Shown here: in pieces, positions 43,487 to 50,139 of the stretch
Position numbering within the stretch: the first letter of the stretch is position 1
How the letters are laid out: the number at the start of each line of letters is the position of its first letter
NCBI GenBank assembly: GCA_964618845.1
Contig: CAZUCU010000001.1
Span: 1 to 64,000 of the forward strand
Direction: 5' to 3'
Length of the DNA stretch: 64,000 nt
From: CAZUCU01 sp964618845
Lineage (GTDB): Bacteria > Patescibacteriota > Minisyncoccia > Phycocordibacterales > JAACPR01
Translations under genes and position numbers: made by a program
Notes under the pieces: generated by a model
Told to the model about the DNA's origin: nothing
Database searches by the model: none
Seen by the model: the letters and a program-made list of their open reading frames with translations, nothing else

Positions 43487-43495
43487 ATTATATCA
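43487..43495 (-). promoter_or_regulatory. Extended -10 of the GerMN-like gene
   Basis: Minus strand TGATATAAT, hexamer at 43487-43492, six bases before ATG 43480. Confidence 0.65.
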
Positions 43496-43535
43496 AATTT
43501 CAAAATTGAAATATGTAGAATTTTTCCCAAAATCT

Positions 43536-43543
43536 GTTATTAT
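43536..43543 (+). promoter_or_regulatory. Putative tRNA-Glu promoter
   Basis: TGTTATTAT with the hexamer at 43538-43543. Transcription from here would place the long hairpin 43563-43674 in the 5' leader of the tRNA precursor. Confidence 0.5.
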
Positions 43544-43562
43544 TCTTTTCACAAACAACGGA

Positions 43563-43674
43563 GGAAAACTTGAAGAATAAATGTTGTCCGAGAGTGTTCG
43601 AGTTAGATTTTTGGCGAAGTCATATCGCCAAAAAGCAACGAGTTTCGAGGAAACATTTATTATTTAAGTTTTCC
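43563..43674 (+). repeat. Long nested hairpin upstream of tRNA-Glu
   Basis: Outer arms 43563-43585 and 43652-43674 match at 21 of 23 positions. An inner perfect 10-base stem (TTTTTGGCGA at 43608-43617, TCGCCAAAAA at 43625-43634) is nested inside. Between them lie CCGAGAGTGTTCGAG (left) and CGAGTTTCGAGG (right), echoed in the hairpin at 53626-53790. It ends 4 bases before the tRNA. Confidence 0.8.
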
Positions 43675-43678
43675 GTAG

Positions 43679-43750
43679 GGCCCTATCGTCTAACGGTTAG
43701 GACAGCGCCTTCTCAAGGCGTAAATCCGGGTTCGATTCCCGGTAGGGTCA
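43679..43750 (+). tRNA. tRNA-Glu (anticodon CTC)
   Basis: 72-base cloverleaf. Acceptor GGCCCTA pairs with TAGGGTC (one G-U), D-arm with GTCTAACGGTTAGGAC, anticodon stem GCGCC/GGCGT with loop TTCTCAA (anticodon CTC), T-arm CCGGGTTCGATTCCCGG. The discriminator base is A and CCA is not encoded. Charged by the GltX encoded at 28.2 kb. Confidence 0.95.
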
Positions 43751-43831
43751 CATCATATTTTAGCTTTATTTTAAGCCATTTTATTTTTGAAAAAGTTTTG
43801 TTTTCCGAATTTTTTGATATGATTATTTCAT

Positions 43832-44416
43832 ATGGAAAAACAACCAAGCGAAGTATATAAAGATGAAGCAGAAGAAACAAAAAAAGCTTTAGAGAACTTT
43901 TTTGATGATAATAGCGATTTCCCAACTGATGTTTCCTCTCTTTTGTACTCTCATGATGAACCTATCATTAAAGATAATACAGAAGACCTGTTAATTTATG
44001 GAATAGATAAAATATTAAGAGAGTTAGTTATAATAGACGTTAATGAAGAAGATAACCAAGAAGTAATTAAAAAATTACGAAATATTTTTCTTCACCAAGT
44101 TTCACATACACTCCTTTCATTATCATTTTTTGATGATAAATTAATTAAATCTAAACAATATATAGACATACTTAACAAAATATCTTACCTCGCTCTTTTA
44201 TTTTGGGTTGATTTAAAAAGTACTGGAAAAGAAGATGTATTTATGAATTACAAAGATTTTTGTAAAAAATATGAAATAAAAGAATATGATTATTCAAAAG
44301 AATTTAATTTTGTTGAAGAATACACAAAAATTATTACTGAATTAAAAAAGTTTCTATTATCTAATGGAAAGAGGGAAGAAATAAAAAACAAAATTTTAAA
44401 AAATATAAACTTATGA
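43832..44416 (+). CDS. Acidic helical protein, unknown
   Basis: 194 residues, strongly acidic and predicted helical (EVYKDEAEETKKALENFFDD, then a hydrophobic core FLHQVSHTLLSLSFFDD and YIDILNKISYLALLFWVD). No signal peptide and no domain recognised. An extended -10 TGATATGAT (hexamer 43818-43823) ends 8 bases before the ATG, the same box as trpS. It sits between tRNA-Glu and the IS element. Confidence 0.6.
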   Translation: MEKQPSEVYKDEAEETKKALENFFDDNSDFPTDVSSLLYSHDEPIIKDNTEDLLIYGIDKILRELVIIDVNEEDNQEVIKKLRNIFLHQVSHTLLSLSFFDDKLIKSKQYIDILNKISYLALLFWVDLKSTGKEDVFMNYKDFCKKYEIKEYDYSKEFNFVEEYTKIITELKKFLLSNGKREEIKNKILKNINL

Positions 44417-44516
44417 ACATCGTAGATATTATATGATTGATAAATTCAATTCTTCTAAACTTTCTTTAATACAATCTCTATATCCCAAAAGTTCGGAAAG
44501 CCACACTTTGGGGTCA

Positions 44517-44618
44517 CCGCGTCAAACGCGGTTTCAGAACCGTATCAAACGGTATGGAACCACCAAATTAACAAACCCCGTTTGACGGGGTCGCAGTGAA
44601 GGAGCCCGTCAGACGGGC
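44517..44618. repeat. Row of four mini-hairpins
   Basis: Four short stems in about 100 bases: CCGCG-TCAAA-CGCGG (44517-44531), ACCGT-ATCAA-ACGGT (44539-44553), CCCCG-TTTGA-CGGGG (44576-44590) and GCCCG-TCAGA-CGGGC (44604-44618). All have 5-base loops of related sequence. A fifth relative (CCCCG-TCTGA-CGGGG) is at 53706-53720. The gap 44417-44663 holds no gene. Confidence 0.8.
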
Positions 44619-44663
44619 ACGTTCTCATCGCGTCAAAAATTCTCTAAAAAAGTTGATCGTTTT

Positions 44664-45545
44664 CTAATCAATAGCTTGGAAACACCCAGACAATAATTGC
44701 ATCGGAGTTTTGAGCTCAATTCCCATGTGCAATCTTTGCTCGTTATAGTATTTCAAATATTTCTCTAAAGCACAATTAATAACAGAAACGTTTCTTGGAA
44801 GAGTGTCTAAACACTCTTCTTGAAGTGTTCTGTTAAATCTTTCAATGTGTGCATTGTCATTAGGTTTTCCAATTCTAGTGTATCTATGGTTTCTCTTCAC
44901 TCTGTCATAAAACCATTTTCCAAATTCACTTCCATGATCTGTTTGTATCATTTCAAAATTAAAAACTGATTGTCTCTCTGCTTCATTCAAAAACTCAACA
45001 CTTATTGAAGAGTTTAATCTTTCATACGCTTTCGCAAAAGTGTTTCTAGAATAAACATCAATTAAGGTGAGAACATATATCCTAGTCTTCGGTCCTGTCA
45101 TAAGGTGTATAGTGTCAATTTGAACCAAAGAACCTGGCTTTATTGGATATGGTCTATCAACAGGAGGATGATATCTCTTCCAAGGAGATCTCTTTTTCAT
45201 AAGTCCATGTCTATCAATTGTTCTTCTAACAGAGTTCAAAGAAACTTGGATATTTTCATTTAAAAGATGTTGATGAACAACTTCACTTGTTCTCTTTGTG
45301 TCTAATCTGATTTTAATAATTCTTTTAACTACATTTTCTTCTAATTCCTTAGGATGATGATGTGGTCGTGAAGATTTGGTTGGTATTGGGTGAATACCGA
45401 GTTTTTCAGCTTTCTTTACCCATTTACTAATTGTTCCTGGACTTACGCCATATCTTCTAGCAACCGTTCTAACACCATATCCAATTCGAACCATAGTCGC
45501 AGCATCTCTACGAACTTTTGGCATGTTTGGATTATTTGTATACAT
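44664..45545 (-). CDS. IS transposase, DDE integrase-core (IS481-like)
   Basis: Single-frame transposase of 293 residues. The N-terminal helix-turn-helix (RYGVSPGTISKWVKKAEKLG) is followed by an integrase core: first Asp in VQIDTIHLM, second in QTDHGSEFG, and the catalytic Glu in NAHIERFNRTLQEE. A tail with YNEQRLHMGIELKTP is typical for IS481 and related groups. The frame is intact, so the element may be active. Its last codons lie inside the left terminal inverted repeat. Confidence 0.92.
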   Translation of the reverse strand: MYTNNPNMPKVRRDAATMVRIGYGVRTVARRYGVSPGTISKWVKKAEKLGIHPIPTKSSRPHHHPKELEENVVKRIIKIRLDTKRTSEVVHQHLLNENIQVSLNSVRRTIDRHGLMKKRSPWKRYHPPVDRPYPIKPGSLVQIDTIHLMTGPKTRIYVLTLIDVYSRNTFAKAYERLNSSISVEFLNEAERQSVFNFEMIQTDHGSEFGKWFYDRVKRNHRYTRIGKPNDNAHIERFNRTLQEECLDTLPRNVSVINCALEKYLKYYNEQRLHMGIELKTPMQLLSGCFQAID

Positions 45546-45590
45546 AATGCTTGGATATTACTTTTTAATGGAAGTGTTTCCAAGCTATTG
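44669..45590. mobile_element. IS481-like insertion sequence
   Basis: Inverted repeats of 17 bases (CAATAGCTTGGAAACAC at 44669-44685 and its complement at 45574-45590) enclose the transposase. The true outer tips could not be fixed: a TTGACA at 45607-45612, outward-reading, may mark the right end (the complement starts TGTCAA, a common IS tip). No target duplication was recognised. The left side abuts the mini-hairpin row. Confidence 0.8.
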
Positions 45591-45606
45591 GGATATTACG
45601 GTTGAT

Positions 45607-45634
45607 TTGACAAAATGTTACGTCATGGTAATTT
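45607..45634 (+). promoter_or_regulatory. Outward promoter at the IS right end
   Basis: TTGACA at 45607-45612, 16-base spacer, TAATTT at 45629-45634, reading away from the IS toward the membrane gene at 45663. Confidence 0.45.
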
Positions 45635-45662
45635 TACCTTAGACTTTAGCACAACACACACC

Positions 45663-46121
45663 ATGAAAACATACGTACTGAATCGCTCGATATGTTCTCT
45701 TCTTGCATTAATCCCACTTTTGGGTTTTACGTATCTTGAGACCGTATATCATCTAATTCCCAGATTTAATGAAATATTTTCTCTAACACCAAAATCAACG
45801 AATTTGAATCACCTTGAACTAGTTTGGGTCCCGATCATCGCTTATATTTTGATTGCAACTATTGTTTACCTCTTGTTAAAGATTTTCAAGAAACTGGAAG
45901 GTTTTAATAGAGAATGTGTCATTTGGGGTCTTACATGGGGTCTTATTATAGGCATCATCGCTGGTCTAATCTGGGGTCTGACGTCGGGTCTAATCGGTAG
46001 TGTCAATGGTGATCTCATTGGGAACATCATCTTGAATATCATTCTTGATCTCATCGTAGGCCTTATCTTGAGCCTCATCATAGGTCTAATTATAGGTCTC
46101 AAGCATGAATTCGAGTTATAA
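45663..46121 (+). CDS. Low-complexity Gly-Leu/Ile repeat membrane protein
   Basis: Start set at ATG 45663 (MKTYVLNRSICSLL); an earlier in-frame start at 45615 would sit in promoter sequence. The 152 residues have two ordinary membrane helices, then about 60 residues of short Gly-Leu/Ile repeats (GLTWGLIIGIIAGLIWGL and similar), likely closely packed helices or a glycine-zipper. The DNA repeats the word GGTCTNATC. GC-richer than its surroundings, with its own terminator. Function unknown. Confidence 0.62.
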   Translation: MKTYVLNRSICSLLALIPLLGFTYLETVYHLIPRFNEIFSLTPKSTNLNHLELVWVPIIAYILIATIVYLLLKIFKKLEGFNRECVIWGLTWGLIIGIIAGLIWGLTSGLIGSVNGDLIGNIILNIILDLIVGLILSLIIGLIIGLKHEFEL

Positions 46122-46155
46122 GCGTCAAGCTTAAATTCGAAAACAGTTTACACAC

Positions 46156-46190
46156 AAAACGCACGACCTTCGGGTACGGCGTTTTCTTTT
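46156..46190 (+). terminator. Rho-independent terminator
   Basis: AAAACGC (46156-46162) pairs with GCGTTTT (46179-46185), with an inner CC-TTCG-GG hairpin, followed by a T-rich run. Confidence 0.8.
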
Positions 46191-46200
46191 TACATAACCA

Positions 46201-46223
46201 CTGCAAATGTCCGACATTTGCAG
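46201..46223. repeat. Short perfect palindrome
   Basis: CTGCAAATGT, 3 bases, ACATTTGCAG. It lies between the terminator and the REP element in a gene-free stretch of about 250 bases (46122-46376). Confidence 0.7.
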
Positions 46224-46240
46224 TAAATGTACTTCATTTT

Positions 46241-46322
46241 CGTCATTCCCGTGAAGACGGGAATTCATGCTTTTAAAGATATTAATAAAGCGTGGACCCC
46301 CGATACGGCTTCGGGGGTGACG
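46241..46322. repeat. REP-like palindromic element, copy 2
   Basis: Starts CGTCATTCCC-GTGAAGAC-GGGAAT and ends GGACCCCCGATA then GCTTCGGGGGTGACG, giving two hairpins in mirrored order. The ends match the element after trpS (20441-20528). This GTCATTCCC...GGGGGTGAC layout is a widespread bacterial repeat style. Confidence 0.8.
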
Positions 46323-46376
46323 ATTATTTTGTTTGTTATTTTGTTGTGACTAGTACAGAGATGATACTACAAAACA

Positions 46377-46868
46377 TCACGCCATTTTTAATTTTGATTT
46401 TAGGAGTCGTATGTTGTCGGTATTTCGATCTAATTGATTAGAATGTGAAAGCTGAATTTTTTTGATTTCTTGAACATCACTTTTTACTTCTTTCATATCT
46501 ATTTTTAATTCGTGTATATCTTCTTCAACTCTATCAAATTGATTTTTGACAACAATTGTAAAATTTTCAAAATCTGTTCTTAATTCGCTTATTTCCGATT
46601 TCATAGAAACAATACTCTCTTTTATAGAAACAATATCTGTTTTTGTAGAAACAATACTCTCTTTTATAGAAACAATATCTGTTTTCGTAGACACAATATC
46701 TGTTTTCATAGAAACAATATCTGTTTTTGTAGACAAAATATCTTCTTTCATTAAAGATATATCTTTTTTCATTGGATTAATCACTTTTTTTGTGTGAACA
46801 GCAAAAGCACCATTTATTGAAGTATTAACTATAAAAGAAATTTGTTTTAAATCATTTTTTGTTAACAT
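46377..46868 (-). CDS. Heptad-repeat coiled-coil protein
   Basis: 163 residues. The centre (about 35-95) is built from near-identical 7-residue units such as TDIVSMK, TDIVSTK and ESIVSIK, ending in a helical tail (FDRVEEDIHELKIDMKEVK). An extended coiled coil, soluble, no signal. The DNA is a 21-base tandem repeat, so copy number may vary between strains. The extended -10 TGATAGAAT (minus strand, 46875-46883) ends 6 bases before the ATG. Function unknown. Confidence 0.7.
   Translation of the reverse strand: MLTKNDLKQISFIVNTSINGAFAVHTKKVINPMKKDISLMKEDILSTKTDIVSMKTDIVSTKTDIVSIKESIVSTKTDIVSIKESIVSMKSEISELRTDFENFTIVVKNQFDRVEEDIHELKIDMKEVKSDVQEIKKIQLSHSNQLDRNTDNIRLLKSKLKMA
46602..46760 (-). repeat. 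21-bp tandem repeats encoding heptads
   Basis: Seven or so units with the word TAGAAACAATATCTGTTTT, imperfect, inside the coiled-coil gene. Confidence 0.75.
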
Positions 46869-46874
46869 AGTTTG

Positions 46875-46883
46875 ATTCTATCA
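46875..46883 (-). promoter_or_regulatory. Extended -10 of the coiled-coil gene
   Basis: Minus strand TGATAGAAT, hexamer 46875-46880, six bases before ATG 46868. Confidence 0.6.
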
Positions 46884-46951
46884 TAAGTGAAAAACAGACT
46901 TATCAACATACCCCCCTCCATTTAATTAGTTTTTAATCTCTTTTTAATAAA

Positions 46952-46987
46952 AACACCGCCCATGTATTTGATACTCTGGGCGGTGTT
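46952..46987 (-). terminator. Terminator of the 47.0 kb gene
   Basis: 11-base perfect stem AACACCGCCCA (46952-46962) with TGGGCGGTGTT (46977-46987). The minus strand continues into a T-run. Confidence 0.9.
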
Positions 46988-46999
46988 CAGCAAGGTAAA

Positions 47000-48043
47000 T
47001 TAATGACGAGGTTTTAAACCCTTCTTGATAGCATTGAGAATCTCTTTGCCAGTAAGAAGAGTCGGCTCAACAGCACAGTGATGTTCTGTGCCATTGTAAA
47101 TCCGAGAAAAATTACTCTTCTCATGAACATGCCACATCAATAAATCGGGATGAGTTCCCTCTCCTGAAAGCCAACCACTTGGTTTAATTCCCCGTTTTTG
47201 AGCCTCAGCAAGCCGAAACTGATATGCTACAGCCTGCAGATGAAGACCGGAATTTCCCGAAGCTGAGATCATCAGATAACCACCTGATTTGTTTTTGCAA
47301 ACAACCAAGTCAACTATCTTTTCGGCCTCATTTCCGGAAAATGGATTTTCTGTCTGAAAAATCAGAAGTTTTTTGGGTCCTGCCCAAGTTTGGATTTCTC
47401 GAACTTTGAGTCCAGAAATTTCTTCTCGGGCTTTCTCCCTCAAAACTTCCGCTTCATCCAAAACATTTTTACCCCAAGAGAGCCATTCTTTGTCATTCTC
47501 CTGTTCCATCACTCCTGCTATACAGTGCAAAAGCATAGATCTCCAAGGATGAAGGGTTTTTGGGTTTGTTGCCCCCCTCTTAGCCATTGGATTATCACTT
47601 TCCCAGACGATGATGGCATCAATCGCCTGATTAGTCCAATCACGAACATCGCTCAGTGACTTCCCAACTCGATAGGCAGTGACAACCACAGAGGCAAGTT
47701 CATCTTTGAACTTTCTACCGACTTTATCCTGCTCATGGACTTTCTCCACAAGCATAGACACAGCAGGATTACCAGTAATTCCAAGATTCTCTGCCACCAA
47801 GAGAGTAGCCGATTTTGTGGCATTGTCTCCATGACCATCATATGGGCTTCCCGCACAATCAATAAAACACTTGTTAGGATAATCCCTCCAAGTCTTATCG
47901 TCAGGGAAACCACCAACACAAAAAACTTCCCATCCAAATTTGCGTGATAACAAGTCACTGAATTTTTCCAGTAACCTGACCGCAAATAATTTGTCCAAAT
48001 TTGGATGATAAGGAGTCACAACAAAATCATACTGACGAGACAT
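47000..48043 (-). CDS. Cassette protein, possibly DHH/MYG1-like
   Basis: 347 residues, GC-richer than neighbours. The N-terminus FVVTPYHPNLDKLFAVRLL, then CFIDCAGSPYDGHGDN and SATLLVAENLGI, has the spacing of DHH/MYG1-type phosphoesterases (metal-binding His/Asp early, Asp then His-Gly later), but the match is loose. The C-terminus has SGLHLQAVAYQFRLAE. A Shine-Dalgarno AAGGAG precedes the ATG, and the promoter gives a leader of about 60 bases. It has its own terminator. The fold is a hypothesis; the function is unknown. Confidence 0.6.
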   Translation of the reverse strand: MSRQYDFVVTPYHPNLDKLFAVRLLEKFSDLLSRKFGWEVFCVGGFPDDKTWRDYPNKCFIDCAGSPYDGHGDNATKSATLLVAENLGITGNPAVSMLVEKVHEQDKVGRKFKDELASVVVTAYRVGKSLSDVRDWTNQAIDAIIVWESDNPMAKRGATNPKTLHPWRSMLLHCIAGVMEQENDKEWLSWGKNVLDEAEVLREKAREEISGLKVREIQTWAGPKKLLIFQTENPFSGNEAEKIVDLVVCKNKSGGYLMISASGNSGLHLQAVAYQFRLAEAQKRGIKPSGWLSGEGTHPDLLMWHVHEKSNFSRIYNGTEHHCAVEPTLLTGKEILNAIKKGLKPRH

Positions 48044-48111
48044 TTTTTCTCCTTTTTTGGGGTTGTTTCTTGCTCAATATCACCATGATAAAGAACTTCA
48101 AGTCGCCTTGA

Positions 48112-48140
48112 TTAATAACACAATTTTTGAATTTTGTAAA
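48112..48140 (-). promoter_or_regulatory. Promoter of the 47.0 kb gene
   Basis: Minus strand TTTACA (48135-48140), 17-base spacer, TATTAA (48112-48117) with a TG extension. The ATG is at 48043, so this mRNA has a true leader with AAGGAG before the start. Confidence 0.6.
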
Positions 48141-48148
48141 TACAAAAT

Positions 48149-48177
48149 GGCCCCGACCCATTCCATGGGTCGGGGCC
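48149..48177 (-). terminator. Terminator of the 48.2 kb gene
   Basis: 12-base perfect stem GGCCCCGACCCA (48149-48160) with TGGGTCGGGGCC (48166-48177). The minus strand goes on with ATTTTG. Confidence 0.9.
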
Positions 48178-48186
48178 TAAAAAGAA

Positions 48187-48765
48187 CTAAGCCTCTGGCG
48201 CCTTTTTCTTACGCTTAGGCTTAGCAGGAGAAGTTTCCTCCAATGATGCCTGAGTGGCCATCATTGCCCTGTCCAGAGCCTCCTGGGCTTCTTTTGCGAG
48301 CCGAAAACCATTGTTTTGGATCGTCGGCTTACGCAGAGTTCTCCTCGAACTCAGAACTTGAAGCTCGTTGTTGACCCTTTCAACATCCGAGCCCCGAAGC
48401 CCCCTCTTTTGAGTAAGCCCTTTTGAAACCCTTCTAAAATAGGGTCCAAAAGAGGCCCAGGCAAACGCCTTATTTTTTCCATTCTCCAAAATCTTGGGAG
48501 TGGAAAAAACAACCACGTCTCCGGGCTCGACTCTTTCGACATCCCGTTCAAACCAAGACTCGCCCCTGGCCTGATGGAATTGATACTGACCAGAGAGCGC
48601 GATATAGACATCGCGATCCACTTCTGGACAGTACACAAAAGAAAACCCGTCCTCCGGAAAGGGGATGTCTTTTAGAAACCCCCAATGAACATGGACATGG
48701 TCCGGAAGACCCAGATCATCCAAGACCCCCGCAAAGAGGTCTTGAAAATTCTGAATGGTTAACAT
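48187..48765 (-). CDS. Cassette protein of unknown function
   Basis: 192 residues, about half G+C by eye, the richest gene here. A globular first part (residues 1-110: FQDLFAGVLDDLGLPDHVHVHWGF, YCPEVDRDVYIALSG, VERVEPGDVVVFSTP, quoted as separate blocks) suggests a cupin- or barrel-like fold, followed by a basic tail ending KPKRKKKAPEA. A Shine-Dalgarno AGGAG lies before the ATG. Promoter, leader and terminator are all private. No family recognised. Confidence 0.6.
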   Translation of the reverse strand: MLTIQNFQDLFAGVLDDLGLPDHVHVHWGFLKDIPFPEDGFSFVYCPEVDRDVYIALSGQYQFHQARGESWFERDVERVEPGDVVVFSTPKILENGKNKAFAWASFGPYFRRVSKGLTQKRGLRGSDVERVNNELQVLSSRRTLRKPTIQNNGFRLAKEAQEALDRAMMATQASLEETSPAKPKRKKKAPEA

Positions 48766-48831
48766 ATTATTCTCCTGTTTTTCCTCCCAAAGTCTGCCCC
48801 TTTTGACAGATTGTTCGGTTGGTCTGCAAAA

Positions 48832-48859
48832 ATTATACTCAATTTTCAGTTTTTGTCAA
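48832..48859 (-). promoter_or_regulatory. Promoter of the 48.2 kb gene
   Basis: Minus strand TTGACA (48854-48859, inside the murF end), 16-base spacer, TATAAT (48832-48837). The leader is about 60 bases. Confidence 0.7.
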
Positions 48860-50138
48860 TCCAAAAATCTTCCTGCCTCACCAATAATTCCTTTGCTTTT
48901 TCTTTGTTTTCTATAACTTCTTTTACAATCTTTTCCATTCTCATTGTTTGAGAGCCTTTTATCAAGACAATACTTCTTTTATCTAAAAGTTCTTTTAATT
49001 TAAAAACTAATTTCTCATGTGTTTCAAAAGAAAAAACTTTTTCTTTCTCCATTCCAGAAATTAATACTTCTTCAACAATAAACTCCGCTCTTTTACCAAT
49101 AGTTAATAAGTAATCAAATTTTAATTCACAAATTAATTTTCCGATCATTCTGTGTTCATTAGCAGTATATTTTCCAAGTTCTGACATGTCACCTAAAACC
49201 ACTATCTTTGGTTTGACATTTTTTATTTTTGACAAAACTTTTAATGCTTCTTCAACGGCAACAGGAGAAGAATTATAACTATCGTCTATTATTGTGGAAT
49301 TATTAATGCCCTTTAAAATTTTCATTCTGCCTGGAGCAGTAACATAGTTTGCAATAGAATTTAACATTTTCACTACATCTATTTCATTTGATATTCCGCA
49401 AGCAAAAGCTATTAAAATTGGATAGATATGTTGCTTTCCTAAAACTCCCAAAATTTTGAAAGGCATGGAATTGTTTCCAAAATTAATTTTAAAATTGACT
49501 CCAATTGGATATTTGTTTTCATAGATTATATCAATATTAGAAGCTTTTATATCCGCATCTAAATCAATCCCATAGGTGATAACTCGACTTTTGATCTCGT
49601 TTTTTATCTCCATTATAAGAGGGTCATCAGCATTCAAAATGGCGTGACCATCTTTCTTAAGGCCTTTTATCATTTTTTTATCTTCATCATTTAATTCTTT
49701 TGGAGAAGAAAAATATTCAACATGAACAGGCACCTTCGGAAATCTGGTAAAAACAGCAATATCTATTTTTATCCAACTTATAAGTTTATCCATATCTTTT
49801 GGGTGATCAGTACCCAATTCCAAAACTAACCATTTAGGATATTTTTTATTAAATAAAACCAAAAATCCTTCAGAGATATTTATCAACCATTTAAATAAAT
49901 TATGATATCCATTTTCTAATCCTAAAATAGTCAATGGAACTCCAATCTCACTATTAAAACTTTTTTGGTTTTTTCTTATGTATAGAGAACCAGACAAAGC
50001 AGAAAAAATAGCATCTTTTGCAGAAGTTTTTCCAACACTACCAGAAACACCAATTATTTTGGGTTTAAATCTCTTTAAAACCATTTTGGATTCTAATTTC
50101 AATATAAAAATGATAATTTTTTTTAATATTTCTTTCAT
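48846..50138 (-). CDS. murF: UDP-MurNAc-tripeptide D-Ala-D-Ala ligase MurF
   Basis: Adds D-Ala-D-Ala to complete the UDP-MurNAc-pentapeptide in the cytoplasm. The 430 residues begin with a short hydrophobic helix, and the P-loop GVSGSVGKTSAKDAI is at about residues 31-45. LELGTDHPKDMDKL, LNADDPLIM and TIIDDSYNSSPVAVEEAL follow the Mur ligase order. The N-terminal substrate domain of standard MurF is much reduced. Last gene of mraZ-rsmH-ftsL-ftsI-murF; one base from ftsI. Confidence 0.93.
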   Translation of the reverse strand: MKEILKKIIIFILKLESKMVLKRFKPKIIGVSGSVGKTSAKDAIFSALSGSLYIRKNQKSFNSEIGVPLTILGLENGYHNLFKWLINISEGFLVLFNKKYPKWLVLELGTDHPKDMDKLISWIKIDIAVFTRFPKVPVHVEYFSSPKELNDEDKKMIKGLKKDGHAILNADDPLIMEIKNEIKSRVITYGIDLDADIKASNIDIIYENKYPIGVNFKINFGNNSMPFKILGVLGKQHIYPILIAFACGISNEIDVVKMLNSIANYVTAPGRMKILKGINNSTIIDDSYNSSPVAVEEALKVLSKIKNVKPKIVVLGDMSELGKYTANEHRMIGKLICELKFDYLLTIGKRAEFIVEEVLISGMEKEKVFSFETHEKLVFKLKELLDKRSIVLIKGSQTMRMEKIVKEVIENKEKAKELLVRQEDFWIDKN

Positions 50139-50139
50139 A

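Noticed and set aside
43570..43860. 96-codon open frame over the hairpin and tRNA-Glu
   Set aside because: It is the translation of a structured repeat and a tRNA gene.
44517..44618. Mini-hairpin row as a CRISPR array
   Set aside because: Stems differ from each other, units are irregular, there are no identical direct repeats and no cas genes.
46602..46760. 21-bp tandem repeats as a CRISPR array
   Set aside because: Units are contiguous without spacers and encode heptads in frame.
47653..47985. Open frames on both strands inside the GC-richer gene at 47.0 kb
   Set aside because: They are shadows of the main frame, which alone has the Shine-Dalgarno and the terminator in register.
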